64,000 nt of DNA, from positions 9,744,017-9,808,016 of the forward strand of contig NZ_JQML01000001.1 in assembly GCF_000744705.1 (NCBI RefSeq). Reading direction: 5' to 3'. Source of the stretch: Streptacidiphilus albus JL83. GTDB lineage: Bacteria > Actinomycetota > Actinomycetes > Streptomycetales > Streptomycetaceae. The notes under the pieces were generated by a model. The model saw only the letters and a list, made by a program, of their open reading frames with translations. It was not told where the DNA came from and made no database searches. Shown here piece after piece: positions 8,389-16,553 of this stretch; position 1 is the stretch's first letter; every line of letters begins with the position of its first letter. Position numbers and translations under genes: made by a program.

Positions 8389-9675
8389 ATGAGCACGATG
8401 GTTGAACTGGAGATGTACGTGTACCGACGTCGTACCCGCACCGCCCGGGGGGCCCTGGTCGGAGCAGTGCTGGCCGGCACCCTCGCCTCGGTCCTGGCGA
8501 CCGGGGCCCCGGCCGACGCGGCCGTGGTCAAGAAGCCCGCAGCCCCGGCGCCGACCCCGGCTCCCAACCTCACCGCGTTGCGCACGGCGCTGCAGGGTGT
8601 CGTCAACTCCGGTGCGCCGGGCGTCTTCGCCCAGGTGCAGGACGGATTCGGGAAGAAGAGCTACACCGTCAGCGTGGGCTCCGGCGACATCGCGACCAAG
8701 GCCGCGGTCAACCCGAGCGGCGAGTTCCGTGTCGGCAGCATCACCAAGGACTTCACTGCGGTGCTGGTCCTCCAGCTGGTCGCGCAGAAGAAGGTCAACC
8801 TCGACGCGGTGGCCAGCGAGTACCTCCCGGCCGGTCTGCTGCCGAAGGGCTCGCCGATCACCGTCCGGGAGCTGCTGAACCACACCAGCGGCCTCTACGA
8901 CTACACCAACGACCTGCTGGTCGGCGACACAGTCACCGGATACGAGGGCTTCCGCTACAAGACCTACCAGCCGACCGCGCTGGTCGCGGACGCGGTCGGG
9001 CACGGCCAGCAGTTCACGCCCGGCAGCGAGTACAGCTACTCCAACACCAACTTCGTGGTTCTCGGCCTGCTGGTCGAGCACGTGACCGGGCTTCCCTACG
9101 CCACGGTGCTGAAGCAGCGCATCCTCACCCCGCTGCACCTGAACCACACCTACTTCGTGGTGCCGCAGGTCAGCATCCCGGGTACGCACTCCATCGGCTA
9201 CCTGACCCAGGACGACGCCACCAAGCCGCTGTTTGACGCGACCAACCAGACCGCGTCCTGGCTCTGGACCGCCGGGGCGCTGATCTCCACCACGTCGGAC
9301 CTCGACACCTACCTGCGCGCCCTCACCACCGGGCAGCTGCTCCCGGCGGCCGAGCTGGCCCAGATGGAGAACACCGAGTTCGTCAACTCGACCACCCGCT
9401 ACGGCCTCGGCCTGCGCGAGTACGAACTCCCCTGCGGGGTCGACGTGTACGGCCACGACGGGATCATCGAGGGCTACCAGACCTACGCCTACTCCACCAA
9501 GAACGGCTCGCGTCAGGTCACCATCTCGGCGAACGCGTCCAACAACATGAACATCTACGCCGCCGAACTGCTGGCTCTCACGCCGGTGTTCTGCGGGACT
9601 CCGGCCACCCCCGCCGCGAAGAAGCTGGCAGTCGCCAACGCGGTGAAGGTCGCCAAGGAGGAGAACGCCGGTTAG
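8389..9675 (+). CDS. Secreted serine hydrolase, class C beta-lactamase / D-Ala-D-Ala carboxypeptidase fold
   Basis: 428 residues with an N-terminal signal peptide (basic YRRRTRTAR, hydrophobic core, Ala-rich cleavage region near residue 45). The three active-site boxes of serine beta-lactamase/DD-peptidase-like enzymes are in order: SxxK as SITK near residue 116, YxN as YSN near 217, and HDG near 356 in place of the KTG triad. It is expected outside the membrane, where relatives trim peptidoglycan peptides or hydrolyse esters and amides. A role in beta-lactam resistance is not implied. The C-terminal 25 residues are a loose Ala/Lys tail. Starts at 8389, 8398 and 8413 are all possible; none has an ideal ribosome-binding site. 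A perfect 21-bp hairpin ends the unit. Confidence 0.85.
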   Translation: MSTMVELEMYVYRRRTRTARGALVGAVLAGTLASVLATGAPADAAVVKKPAAPAPTPAPNLTALRTALQGVVNSGAPGVFAQVQDGFGKKSYTVSVGSGDIATKAAVNPSGEFRVGSITKDFTAVLVLQLVAQKKVNLDAVASEYLPAGLLPKGSPITVRELLNHTSGLYDYTNDLLVGDTVTGYEGFRYKTYQPTALVADAVGHGQQFTPGSEYSYSNTNFVVLGLLVEHVTGLPYATVLKQRILTPLHLNHTYFVVPQVSIPGTHSIGYLTQDDATKPLFDATNQTASWLWTAGALISTTSDLDTYLRALTTGQLLPAAELAQMENTEFVNSTTRYGLGLREYELPCGVDVYGHDGIIEGYQTYAYSTKNGSRQVTISANASNNMNIYAAELLALTPVFCGTPATPAAKKLAVANAVKVAKEENAG

Positions 9676-9681
9676 CCGTAC

Positions 9682-9726
9682 CCGGCACCGGCTGCCCGTC
9701 CGTTGCGGACGGGCAGCCGGTGCCGG
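9682..9726. terminator. Perfect 21-bp hairpin terminator
   Basis: The inverted repeat 9682-9702 with 9706-9726 is perfect over 21 bp with a 3-nt loop, starting 7 bp after the stop of the serine hydrolase. It is one of the strongest hairpins in the window and has no U-tract. Confidence 0.9.
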
Positions 9727-9836
9727 TCGCCGTCAGCTCGCGGCGCCCGCCGAGCCGGTAGACCGGTGCCGCGAAGTGATGACGGCACCGGGCCGGAACT
9801 ACGCCGGCGAGCACGAGTACCGAAGGACTCGGTCAG

Positions 9837-10239
9837 GGACCGGAGCCCAGCCTCTTTCGGATCGCGCTCCATCCCGACGGGCTGGCGGGGCGCAGCAGCA
9901 ACGTCGCCGACTGGTCGCCCTACCTGCTGCGCAACCTTGAGCTGACCGCCGCGCGCACCGACGACGCCGCACTTCGGCGGCTGGCTGACGAGGCGCGGGC
10001 CTGGCCCGGACTGCCGCCCCACACCTCATGGTCCCTGCTCCCGGACGGCGATCCCGTCCAGCCGGTCGTCACGTGGAAGGCGACCACGGGAGGCCGCGAA
10101 CTCGCCTTCTTCACGATGATGAGCACGTTCGGCACGCCTCTCGACACCACGCTCTTCGAGCTCACCGTCGAGATGTTCTTCCCGGCCGACGCGGCGACCA
10201 GGAAGGTACTCCAGGAGTGGGCCGGCACCGGAGCCTGAG
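9837..10239 (+). pseudogene. Truncated XRE-family regulator: MmyB-like ligand-binding domain only
   Basis: A plus-strand frame ending at the TGA 10237-10239 reads as the C-terminal half of MmyB-type regulators. It starts with LFRIALHPDGLAGRSSNVADW, then a helical NLELTAARTDDAALRRLADE block, then the ELAFFTMMSTFGTPLDTTL and FELTVEMFFPADAAT blocks typical of the family's ligand-binding domain. The N-terminal XRE helix-turn-helix (about 90 residues) and roughly half the sensor domain are missing, and no start codon precedes the homologous part. It is a 5'-truncated remnant starting close after the 9.7-kb terminator. Confidence 0.7.
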
Positions 10240-10375
10240 CCGGCTCCGGAGGCCCCGCTGCCAGAGCACCCACCGCGTGGCGTCAGTTCGGCAGACAGCG
10301 ACGAGGCCGCTTCGGGGGACCCGCCGACCGGGAAGGCGATAGCCCGCCCCAACCCCAGCCAGAAGCCCGGGACAG

Positions 10376-10399
10376 CAGGTCGGCAGGTCGGCAGGTCGG
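10376..10399. repeat. Triple 8-bp tandem repeat
   Basis: Three exact head-to-tail copies of CAGGTCGG in noncoding DNA between the regulator remnant and the gene on the minus strand. Confidence 0.9.
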
Positions 10400-10450
10400 C
10401 CCCGCTGCGGCTGCCGACGGGCCGTGCACCGATCCGACCAGGGGCCAGCG

Positions 10451-10888
10451 CTAACCCTGCCCCAGGAAATCTCGCATGTCGGCCGCCACGGCTGTCATCT
10501 CCTCGCCGCCCTCGACGACGGTCGACACGGTCGCCTCCCACCCGTTGCCGAAAACGTCCGAGCGCAGGGTCCAGCCCAGGCAGACATACCCACCCGAGCC
10601 GAAAGTTGCCGTCACGACCAGGTGGTTGTTCGTCCAGACCCGCGTGCCCTCCCAACCGCGGAAGTCCCGCGCGAGGCCGTCGAAGAACTCACCCATGCTG
10701 TCCCAGACGGTGACGAATACGGAGTCGAGCAGGGCGTGCAGTCCGCCATCCATGACCTCGACACTGAAGGCGAGCTCGTACCCGTCGGACCGGGCCCAGT
10801 TGAACAAGCGGACGGAAGCAGCCGAGGAACCCCCAGCCGCCCGAACCACCAGCTCGACCTGCCCATCAACTACCTCAATCAGGCTCAC
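10451..10888 (-). CDS. Small hypothetical protein, DUF6228-like
   Basis: A 145-residue soluble protein without signal peptide or membrane segment. It alternates strands with aromatic positions: a central DSMGEFFDGLARDFRGWEG helix, then VWTNNHLVVTATFGSGGYVCL. The pattern of a Trp/Gly-rich core and a C-terminal helix (AVAADMRDFLGQ) resembles the DUF6228 proteins of streptomycetes. This is recognition by eye and not certain. No function is known for that group; many are found among small accessory proteins. The start at 10888 is preceded on the minus strand by an AT-richer stretch shared with the promoter region of the divergent CPBP protease gene. Confidence 0.65.
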   Translation of the reverse strand: MSLIEVVDGQVELVVRAAGGSSAASVRLFNWARSDGYELAFSVEVMDGGLHALLDSVFVTVWDSMGEFFDGLARDFRGWEGTRVWTNNHLVVTATFGSGGYVCLGWTLRSDVFGNGWEATVSTVVEGGEEMTAVAADMRDFLGQG

Positions 10889-11018
10889 CCCCGAAGCCTA
10901 CGGGCGAGGCAAGGGCCAGTCACGACCCTGCCCTCGCCCAGCGCGAGAGCCGGTGGCACGACCGGTTGAACCGTCCGTTGCCGGATGGTTCCGGTAGGAA
11001 CTGTTCATAAGAAGGCAT

Positions 11019-11049
11019 TGGTAATGAAAGGGTAAGAGCTGTATATAAT
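11019..11049 (+). promoter_or_regulatory. Candidate promoter upstream of the CPBP protease
   Basis: A perfect TATAAT (11044-11049) sits in an unusually AT-rich pocket for this DNA. A TTGG-type -35-like box lies about 20 bp upstream, longer than ideal spacing. It lies about 70 bp before the likely start codon at 11118. Confidence 0.5.
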
Positions 11050-11117
11050 GCGCACCTTGGATGCTGTCGAGCGGCGCTGAGGGCCCGGTGTCGGGCATGG
11101 ACGGGAGAGGCGGCGGC

Positions 11118-11984
11118 ATGAGTGCGACGGTGAACGAGGACGCGTCCGGGACACCATGCGAGGCCTCGAACGAAGGCGCAACCCCGGCACGGGACCATTC
11201 ACCTGAGACCGGCGGCGGCCGACGGCTGGGCTGGGTCGGGTACGCGTTGGTCGTCGTCGCCTATCTGGCCATCATCCAGGGGCTCGGCGCAGCCATCCAC
11301 GTCGGCAACGGGGGATCCAAGAGTCAGTTTCCGACGACGGACTCGATGGTCCACAATGCGCTTATCCCCATCGGTGCCTCGATCGTGTTCGTCATCGCGG
11401 TGATCACCTGGCTCAGGTGGTGGCCCGATGTCTTCCGCTACCGTGCGCCCGTGCAGCGCTGGGTGCGCCTGGTACCGATCTCCATGCTCGTGGTGGCGGT
11501 CGCGGGAATCAACTACGGGCACCTCGCCCACCAGCAGACCTCACTGGTGCTGTGCCTGATCGTGCTCGGGATCTTCGTCGGGGTCGGCGAGGAGCTGATG
11601 TTCCGCGGCATCGGCGTCCAGGTCTTCCGCAAGGCCGGCATCAGCGAGACCAGGACTGCGCTCTTCTCCTCGATCATCTTCGGGCTGGTTCATGTCAGCA
11701 ACGCGATCAGCGCCGGACCCCAGGCCATCCTCCAAGCCATGATCGTGGCGACCTCCGGCTTCTTCTTCTACCTGTGCCTGCGCGTCGGGGGAGTGATCCT
11801 GCTGCCGATGCTCGTCCACGGGTTGTGGGACACCAGCCTGATCTCCAACCTCGTCGGCCCCACGCCCGGCGTCTCGCTCGGCATGGTGCTGCTCATCCTG
11901 CTCCAGGTCGTCCTCATCGTCGTCCTGTTGGTCCGCCGCCACCGGATCAACCCCGCCAACCGGCTCCAGGCCACCCCGCAGTAG
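11118..11984 (+). CDS. CPBP family intramembrane metalloprotease (CAAX protease-like)
   Basis: 288 residues with a polar N-terminus of about 40 residues and roughly seven hydrophobic helices. The diagnostic motifs of the CPBP (Abi, Rce1-like) family are present: EELMFR near residues 158-163, FGLVH near 188-192, and HGLWDTS near 234. They form the glutamate/histidine active site within the membrane. Known relatives cleave prenylated or other membrane substrates, and some protect against self-made bacteriocins; neither target can be inferred here. The start at 11118 is chosen for the GGAGAGG box about 7 nt upstream; in-frame starts at 11061 and 11097 lack one. Transcribed alone, with a TATAAT upstream and a hairpin downstream. 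Confidence 0.9.
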   Translation: MSATVNEDASGTPCEASNEGATPARDHSPETGGGRRLGWVGYALVVVAYLAIIQGLGAAIHVGNGGSKSQFPTTDSMVHNALIPIGASIVFVIAVITWLRWWPDVFRYRAPVQRWVRLVPISMLVVAVAGINYGHLAHQQTSLVLCLIVLGIFVGVGEELMFRGIGVQVFRKAGISETRTALFSSIIFGLVHVSNAISAGPQAILQAMIVATSGFFFYLCLRVGGVILLPMLVHGLWDTSLISNLVGPTPGVSLGMVLLILLQVVLIVVLLVRRHRINPANRLQATPQ

Positions 11985-12032
11985 AAGGTCCAGACTGCGT
12001 TGGGCGGCTCAGCTCGATCCCCGGCCGACAGA

Positions 12033-12059
12033 TGGGCGGCGGCGACGTTCCGCCGCCCA
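12033..12059 (+). terminator. Hairpin terminator after the CPBP protease gene
   Basis: A 10-bp perfect inverted repeat (12033-12042 with 12050-12059, 7-nt loop) about 50 bp after the stop codon. Confidence 0.65.
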
Positions 12060-12199
12060 CGTCAAGGAGCGCGAATCGTCGCTGACCCGCAGGACCGGTG
12101 CACCCGCAACTCGCCGTGGACGGGGCCGCCGCAACGCCGACCCGCGCCACCACCCAGTGCCCTGCCTTCAGGTATGGCTGACTTGTTGCCAACCACTGA

Positions 12200-12472
12200 T
12201 CAGCGATTCCGGCTCGCGGTCGTCCTGCCAGTGATGTTGCCTCCGAGTCGCTCCACCCTCCGGATGCCCTGGTTCTCCGACGGGGCGAGTTCGGCGATGA
12301 AGTCCTCGTCCTCCTCGCTCTGGTCGTCGACGTCCTGCGGATCCTCGCTCCACAGCAGGTGCAGGTGCCTGTCACCGGCCACCTGCTGGAAGTCCGCAGT
12401 CGCCGTCTGGCACCACGTCTCTCCTTCCAGTGGCTCGTAGGCGCCCTCGGCAAGCCCGCTGCGGACGAAGAA
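12200..12472 (-). pseudogene. Acidic hypothetical protein, probably 5'-truncated
   Basis: The minus-strand frame ending at 12200 gives a natural-looking acidic sequence: FFVRSGLAEGAYEPLEGETW, then HLHLLWSEDPQDVDDQSEEDEDF, ending in a Lys-free basic tail. It stays open upstream toward the reductase gene without an ATG; a GTG at 12382 would give only 60 residues. The strong amino-acid bias (Asp/Glu clusters) is unlike the Arg/Pro shadows around it, which argues for genuine coding ancestry. I do not recognise the family. It looks like the end of a gene whose start was lost. Confidence 0.4.
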
Positions 12473-12559
12473 GGACTGCCTTCGGCACGCGAGCGAGGCT
12501 CCTCCTCCACCTTTGGCCCGGTGGCTGCGCCGTGGGGTCGTCCCCGTGGACGAAGCCGG

Positions 12560-13207
12560 TCAGCGGGCGACGGAGACGGCGAAGGGCTGGAAGCCGTGCC
12601 TGCGCAGGATGTGGGGGACCAGCAGGATCATGGCCTCGGTGGCGCGGGCGGTCGTGATGCCGCCGAGGTCCTCGATCCAGGCGGATTGCCAGCCCAGGTC
12701 GCCGAGCAGGTCGACGACCGTCTTCTTGGCGTTCTCGTCGTTGCCGGAGAGGTAGGCGGTCGGCGGGGTGGCCAGGGACCCGGGGGCCGTCATGACCGTG
12801 AACAGCATGGTGTTGAGGGTCTTCACCACACGGGTGCCGGGCAGGGCGGCCTGGAGTTGTTCGGCGAGGCTGCTGCCCGGGTAGCACAACTCGCCGGGCA
12901 GTCCGTCGTCAGCGTCGCGAGTCGCGTTGGAGACGTCGACGAGGATCTTTCCGGTGAGCTGGGCGTGCAGGTCGGTGAGGCGTCCGAGGGCGGTGCGGCC
13001 GGGCGTCGCGTTGATCACGATGTCCGAGGTGCCGGCAGTGGTGCGCTGGTCGGCGAAGCGGATGCGGGGGTCGATTCCGGCGGCGCGGGCGGCGGTCTCC
13101 TCCTCCGGGCGCTGGTAGCTGAGGGTGACGTGGTGTCCGGTCGCGGCGAGCTTGCGGGCGAGGTTGCCGCCGACGCGGCCGGCGCCGAGGATTCCGATGC
13201 TGGTCAT
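12560..13207 (-). CDS. NADPH-dependent F420 reductase-like / NAD(P)-binding protein
   Basis: A 215-residue protein starting with a textbook dinucleotide-binding loop (GILGAGRVGGNLARKL) and continuing as a single Rossmann domain. It has DIVINATPGRTAL after strand 4 and KILVDVSNATRD, then VVKTLNT, the pattern of the NpdG/F420H2:NADP oxidoreductase-like family (COG2085). Such proteins transfer hydride between NADPH and a deazaflavin or small ketone; the substrate is not predictable. It is 57 bp downstream of the IMPase-like gene on the same strand, so both are probably one transcript controlled by the divergent LysR gene. The length is normal for the family. Confidence 0.85.
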   Translation of the reverse strand: MTSIGILGAGRVGGNLARKLAATGHHVTLSYQRPEEETAARAAGIDPRIRFADQRTTAGTSDIVINATPGRTALGRLTDLHAQLTGKILVDVSNATRDADDGLPGELCYPGSSLAEQLQAALPGTRVVKTLNTMLFTVMTAPGSLATPPTAYLSGNDENAKKTVVDLLGDLGWQSAWIEDLGGITTARATEAMILLVPHILRRHGFQPFAVSVAR

Positions 13208-13264
13208 GCTGATGCTCCTTGGGTTCTCGTGCGGGATGAGCAGGTGCGGAGGGCCGGAATCCGG

Positions 13265-14077
13265 TCAGGCGATCGGGGACAGGACCTTCAGAGCGGCGCG
13301 GTGGATGCCGGGGGCGGCGGCCAGGAAGTTCCGGCCGGCCAGGCTCCACGGTTCGCCGTCCAGGTCGGTGACGACACCCCCGGCCTCGGCGACCAGGAGG
13401 GCGCCGGCGACCAGTCCGGAGCGCACGTCGGAGAACTGCCAGAACGCCTCCATGCGCCCGGCTGCGACGTGGATGAGTTGCAACGTGGCGGGGACCGAGA
13501 CGCGTACGACGAGGCCGTTGACGAGCATGGCGGTGACCGAGTCGCCGATCCGGCGCAAGGTGCGCCCGTCCTCGCCGGGCCTGGCCTGGCCGGTGCCGAT
13601 CAGGGCGGCTCCCAGGTCGGTCTTGGCGGACACGTTGAGGCGCCGTCCGTTGAGACGGGCGCCGCCTCCGGCGGTCGCGGTGTAGGTGTCGCCGGTCAGC
13701 GGCAGGTGGACGACGGTGAGGACGGGCCGGTTGTCCCGGACCAGCGTGGCGGTGACGGCCCAGTCCGGCATGGCGTGGACGTGGTTGATGTTGCCCTCGG
13801 CCGGGTCGACGACCCACCATTCCCCCTGCGGGAGCGCGCCGCCGGCCAACTCGTCCTCGGCCCACATCGATCCGGGCCGGGCCCGCAGCAGGGGTTCGCG
13901 CAGCACGGCCAGGACGGCGTCGTCGTTGGCGTGGATCTCCTCGACGACCTCGCTCAGCTCCACGCCCCGGGCGTGCTGGGTGTAGCGGTCGAGCAGCGTC
14001 GCGCCGGCGGCCGTCACCGCGGCGGCCACCTCGGGCATGAGCGTGGATTCAGCGGCGAAGGACATGGCTGAGGACAT
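13265..14077 (-). CDS. Inositol monophosphatase family protein with altered metal-binding motif
   Basis: A 270-residue protein with the overall layout of the IMPase/CysQ/fructose-bisphosphatase superfamily: an N-terminal helix, the WWVVDPAEGNINHV segment replacing the canonical WxVDPIDGT loop, and the late SDVRSGLVAGALLVAEAGG segment replacing WDxAAGxLLVxEAGG. In the first motif the second metal-binding Asp is Glu and the Thr is Asn. In the second the WD is SD. Activity on phosphate monoesters may therefore be weakened or changed. It is the first gene of a two-gene unit with the F420-reductase-like protein, read away from the LysR gene across a 113-bp gap that holds a perfect palindrome. Start ATG at 14077. 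Confidence 0.8.
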   Translation of the reverse strand: MSSAMSFAAESTLMPEVAAAVTAAGATLLDRYTQHARGVELSEVVEEIHANDDAVLAVLREPLLRARPGSMWAEDELAGGALPQGEWWVVDPAEGNINHVHAMPDWAVTATLVRDNRPVLTVVHLPLTGDTYTATAGGGARLNGRRLNVSAKTDLGAALIGTGQARPGEDGRTLRRIGDSVTAMLVNGLVVRVSVPATLQLIHVAAGRMEAFWQFSDVRSGLVAGALLVAEAGGVVTDLDGEPWSLAGRNFLAAAPGIHRAALKVLSPIA

Positions 14078-14156
14078 GGTCGGCTCCCTGGATCAGATCG
14101 ATGCGGGGGGTTGTCCGCGCCCGCACCTCGACGGTAGGCAGGCTGACGATTAACAG

Positions 14157-14177
14157 CAAGTGCATGCTTTGCACTTG
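14157..14177. promoter_or_regulatory. Palindromic operator between lysR and the IMPase operon
   Basis: A perfect 8-bp inverted repeat, CAAGTGCA (14157-14164) and TGCACTTG (14170-14177), with a 5-bp spacer. It is centred 24 bp upstream of the LysR start and 90 bp upstream of the IMPase-like start. Its spacing and position fit a LysR-type binding site controlling both directions. Confidence 0.7.
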
Positions 14178-14190
14178 TAGAGTTACTGCC

Positions 14191-15093
14191 ATGCAACTGG
14201 ATTTGAACCTGCTCACGGCCCTGGATGCGCTGCTGGAAGAGGGCAGCGTGGCCGGTGCAGCGGCCCGCCTCCATGTCACCGCGCCGGCGATGAGCCGCTC
14301 ACTGGGCCGCATCCGCAAGGCCACCGGAGACCAGATCCTGGTCCGCACCGGCCGCAGCATGGTCCCCACCGCGCACGCCCAGGCGATCCGGGCACAGGTC
14401 CACGACCTCGTCCAGCAGGCGCAGCAACTGCTGTCCCCGGAGCAGGACGTGGACCTGGCCACACTGGAGCGGGTGTTCACGGTGCGCTGGCACGACGCCC
14501 TCACGGCGGCCTGCGGCCCGGCCCTGATCACCGCCGTCCACCGTCAGGCCCCCGGCGTCCGGCTCCGCCTCCCCGCCGAGCCCGGATCGGACACCCCGGA
14601 ACTGCGCCGGGGCGAGGTCGACCTCGAATCCAGCTCCACCCGGCCGACGCTGCCCGGTATCCGTTGCCGCCTCGTCGGCGAGGACAGGCTGGTCGTCGCC
14701 GTCCGACCCGGCCACCCGCTTGCCGACGGTCCTGTGAGCGCCGACCGTTACGCGGCCGCGGAACACGTCACCGTCTCGCGGCGCGGACGCCTGCGCGACC
14801 CGGTCGACGACGTGCTGGCCGGGCACGGCCTCGACCGCCGCGTGGTCGCCGCCGGCCTGACCACCGACACCGCGCTCCAACTCGCCCTCCACTCAGACCT
14901 GGTGGTGTCCCTGCCGGACGCGGTGACCCGCGCGGCCAGGGACCGACTGGGCCTGCTCACACTGCCACTGCCGGTGCAGATGCCCGCCATCCCGCTCCAC
15001 CTGGTGTGGCACCAGCGGTACGACAACGACCACGCCCACACCTGGCTGCGCGAGCTGGCCACCCAGACCGTCCAGGCGCTCTTCCGGCCGTGA
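14191..15093 (+). CDS. LysR-family transcriptional regulator
   Basis: 300 residues. The first 60 form the LysR winged helix (LNLLTALDALLEEGSVAGAA, HVTAPAMSRSLGRIR). The rest is the periplasmic-binding-protein-like effector domain with the usual LVVAVRPGHPLADGPVS segment. I start at the ATG 14191, which begins the conserved MQLDLNLL motif; the longer frame to 14101 would run through the operator palindrome. Divergent to the IMPase-like/reductase operon, its likely target. The effector is unknown; the neighbouring redox and phosphatase-like enzymes suggest a small metabolite. Confidence 0.9.
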   Translation: MQLDLNLLTALDALLEEGSVAGAAARLHVTAPAMSRSLGRIRKATGDQILVRTGRSMVPTAHAQAIRAQVHDLVQQAQQLLSPEQDVDLATLERVFTVRWHDALTAACGPALITAVHRQAPGVRLRLPAEPGSDTPELRRGEVDLESSSTRPTLPGIRCRLVGEDRLVVAVRPGHPLADGPVSADRYAAAEHVTVSRRGRLRDPVDDVLAGHGLDRRVVAAGLTTDTALQLALHSDLVVSLPDAVTRAARDRLGLLTLPLPVQMPAIPLHLVWHQRYDNDHAHTWLRELATQTVQALFRP

Positions 15094-15179
15094 GAACCCC
15101 GACGCTGCCTCACTCCTGCGGATTGAGCGTCCAACGCCTCCCCTTGGGCCCTTGCCCGGCCGGTCGGCCGGTCAGCGGG

Positions 15180-15721
15180 TCAGCGGGTCTTCGCGGGCTT
15201 GGGCAGGTGTCCGGTGAGCACTGTTCGGCGTTGGCGCGACCGGTGCCGGCGAAACGCAAGGCGCAGGACGAGGGACCACAGGGTCAGCGCGAGTCCGAGG
15301 GTTCCTGCTGCGAGAAGGGCGAGTGACTCGATCCAGTCGTCCCCGCCGCCCACCGGGTCGACGGTGTTCGGCGCTCCTGCGCCCCGGTGTCCACGGCGGG
15401 GAGGCGGGTGCCGACGGTCACCTCGGAGTCTGCGCCGTCGTCCTTGACGTCCCGTTTGGCGGTGCCGGCAGCGGTCGGGGTGAAGGTGTCGACCCAGTCG
15501 CAGGTCCTGGCGCAGTTGTTGCCCGTCGCTGTCCAGGTGCCTCGGGTGCCGTGGCCTTCGTGCGCGGCCCAGGCAGGTGCGATGTCGACTCCGCCGAGAA
15601 CGAAGCACAGGATGCAGCCGAGGAGCGCGGTGACGGCTGCGCCGAGGTGGTCGCCGAAGGAGTACGGGCTGGATGCAGCGGGTGCTGCCGAAGGCCGCCT
15701 GCGTCTGCGCTTCCGGCCCAT
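15180..15721 (-). pseudogene. Two-helix membrane protein with a single-base frameshift
   Basis: Two minus-strand frames join into one protein. The upstream part (from the ATG at 15721) runs from an Arg-rich start through a membrane helix (AVTALLGCILCFVLGGV) to an external segment with TWTATGNNC and ARTCDWVDTF ending at PAVDTGA. The downstream frame continues APNTVDPVGGGDDW, then a second helix (LALLAAGTLGLALTLWSLVL) and a basic tail. The join is at a run of four G on the coding strand (15382-15385 in window numbering). One additional G would restore a continuous frame of about 180 residues. The pattern of two Cys and a membrane-flanked outer domain matches a streptomycete membrane family without known function. 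It is either a true frameshift or an assembly error. Confidence 0.75.
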
Positions 15722-15843
15722 CGCTTCTGCCTGCACCTTCTGGGGCACCGAACGGCCGGCACGAGCGAGCCGACTGGGCATCATGACACAGCCGCTCACG
15801 GCGACAGCGCCGTCGCGAAGGGCTGGTCCGTCCGTCGGGTTGG

Positions 15844-16443
15844 TCAGGTGGAGGCGAGCATGACGGCGAGGACCAGGAAGGCCAGGCTGACGGTGATGCC
15901 GTAGGTGAGGGTGCCGAGGGTGCTCAGGGCCGACCGCCACCACGGCAGCGTTCCGGTGTCCAGGATCCGGCGGGTACGTCGGGTGATACGGGGGGCGGGT
16001 GTCTCGGGGTTCCTCGCCTGGCGTTTGAGCGCTGTCTTCACGAAGGGGTGGTCGTGGGGGTCGGTCAGGCCGAGCCTGACGCCGTGGCGGTCTTTGACGA
16101 CCAGGACCTCGACAGGCGCTTTGCACCACTGGGGGATGCGGAAGCTGGAGACGCGTCTGATCTGGTGCAGGTCGATGGTGCGTTCGCCGGTGGAGGTCCG
16201 GGCTGTGATCCGGCCGGCGGCGGTGTGCCGGATCGGTCCGGTGGCCTTGCAGCGCGCGGGGAAGGCGGCGGCGAGTAGCCCGGCGAAGATCGACACCGGG
16301 CCGATCAGAACCGGAGGGTTCGGGTCGGGCCGCACGATGAGCGCGATCCCGAACTCGGCCGCCAGCAGCCCGACCGCCCACGCGGCCCCGCTGCGGCGCG
16401 AACGCCGAAGTGCCACCTCAGCCGGTATGCCCTGGTCTTCCAT
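15844..16443 (-). CDS. Hypothetical three- to four-helix membrane protein
   Basis: 199 residues from the ATG at 16443. There are two hydrophobic segments near the N-terminus (AAWAVGLLAAEFGIALIV and IGPVSIFAGLLAAAF), a soluble middle of about 100 residues with beta-rich, basic character (LHQIRRVSSFRIPQW), and a C-terminal hydrophobic segment (TYGITVSLAFLVLAVM). The arrangement resembles small bacterial PH-domain-like membrane proteins, but the similarity is too weak to name. The start is preferred over 16509 because the extension is Pro/Arg-rich. It lies 120 bp upstream of the frameshifted membrane protein on the same strand, so the two may be cotranscribed. Confidence 0.65.
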   Translation of the reverse strand: MEDQGIPAEVALRRSRRSGAAWAVGLLAAEFGIALIVRPDPNPPVLIGPVSIFAGLLAAAFPARCKATGPIRHTAAGRITARTSTGERTIDLHQIRRVSSFRIPQWCKAPVEVLVVKDRHGVRLGLTDPHDHPFVKTALKRQARNPETPAPRITRRTRRILDTGTLPWWRSALSTLGTLTYGITVSLAFLVLAVMLAST

Positions 16444-16553
16444 GCCGCGTGAGCCTAGCGAAGTGACAAGCCGCCCTCCGCATCGGGGGGACGGAACGGG
16501 CAGGAGCACCGACGGTGGAGCGGACCCGCCCGTGGCCGCCTAGGATCGTGGTC

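Noticed and set aside
9740-9830. Shared GGAACTACGCCGGC sequence at about 9796 and 19048
   Set aside because: The second copy is the end of the VOC remnant; the first shows no VOC context, so the 14-bp identity is likely chance in GC-rich DNA.
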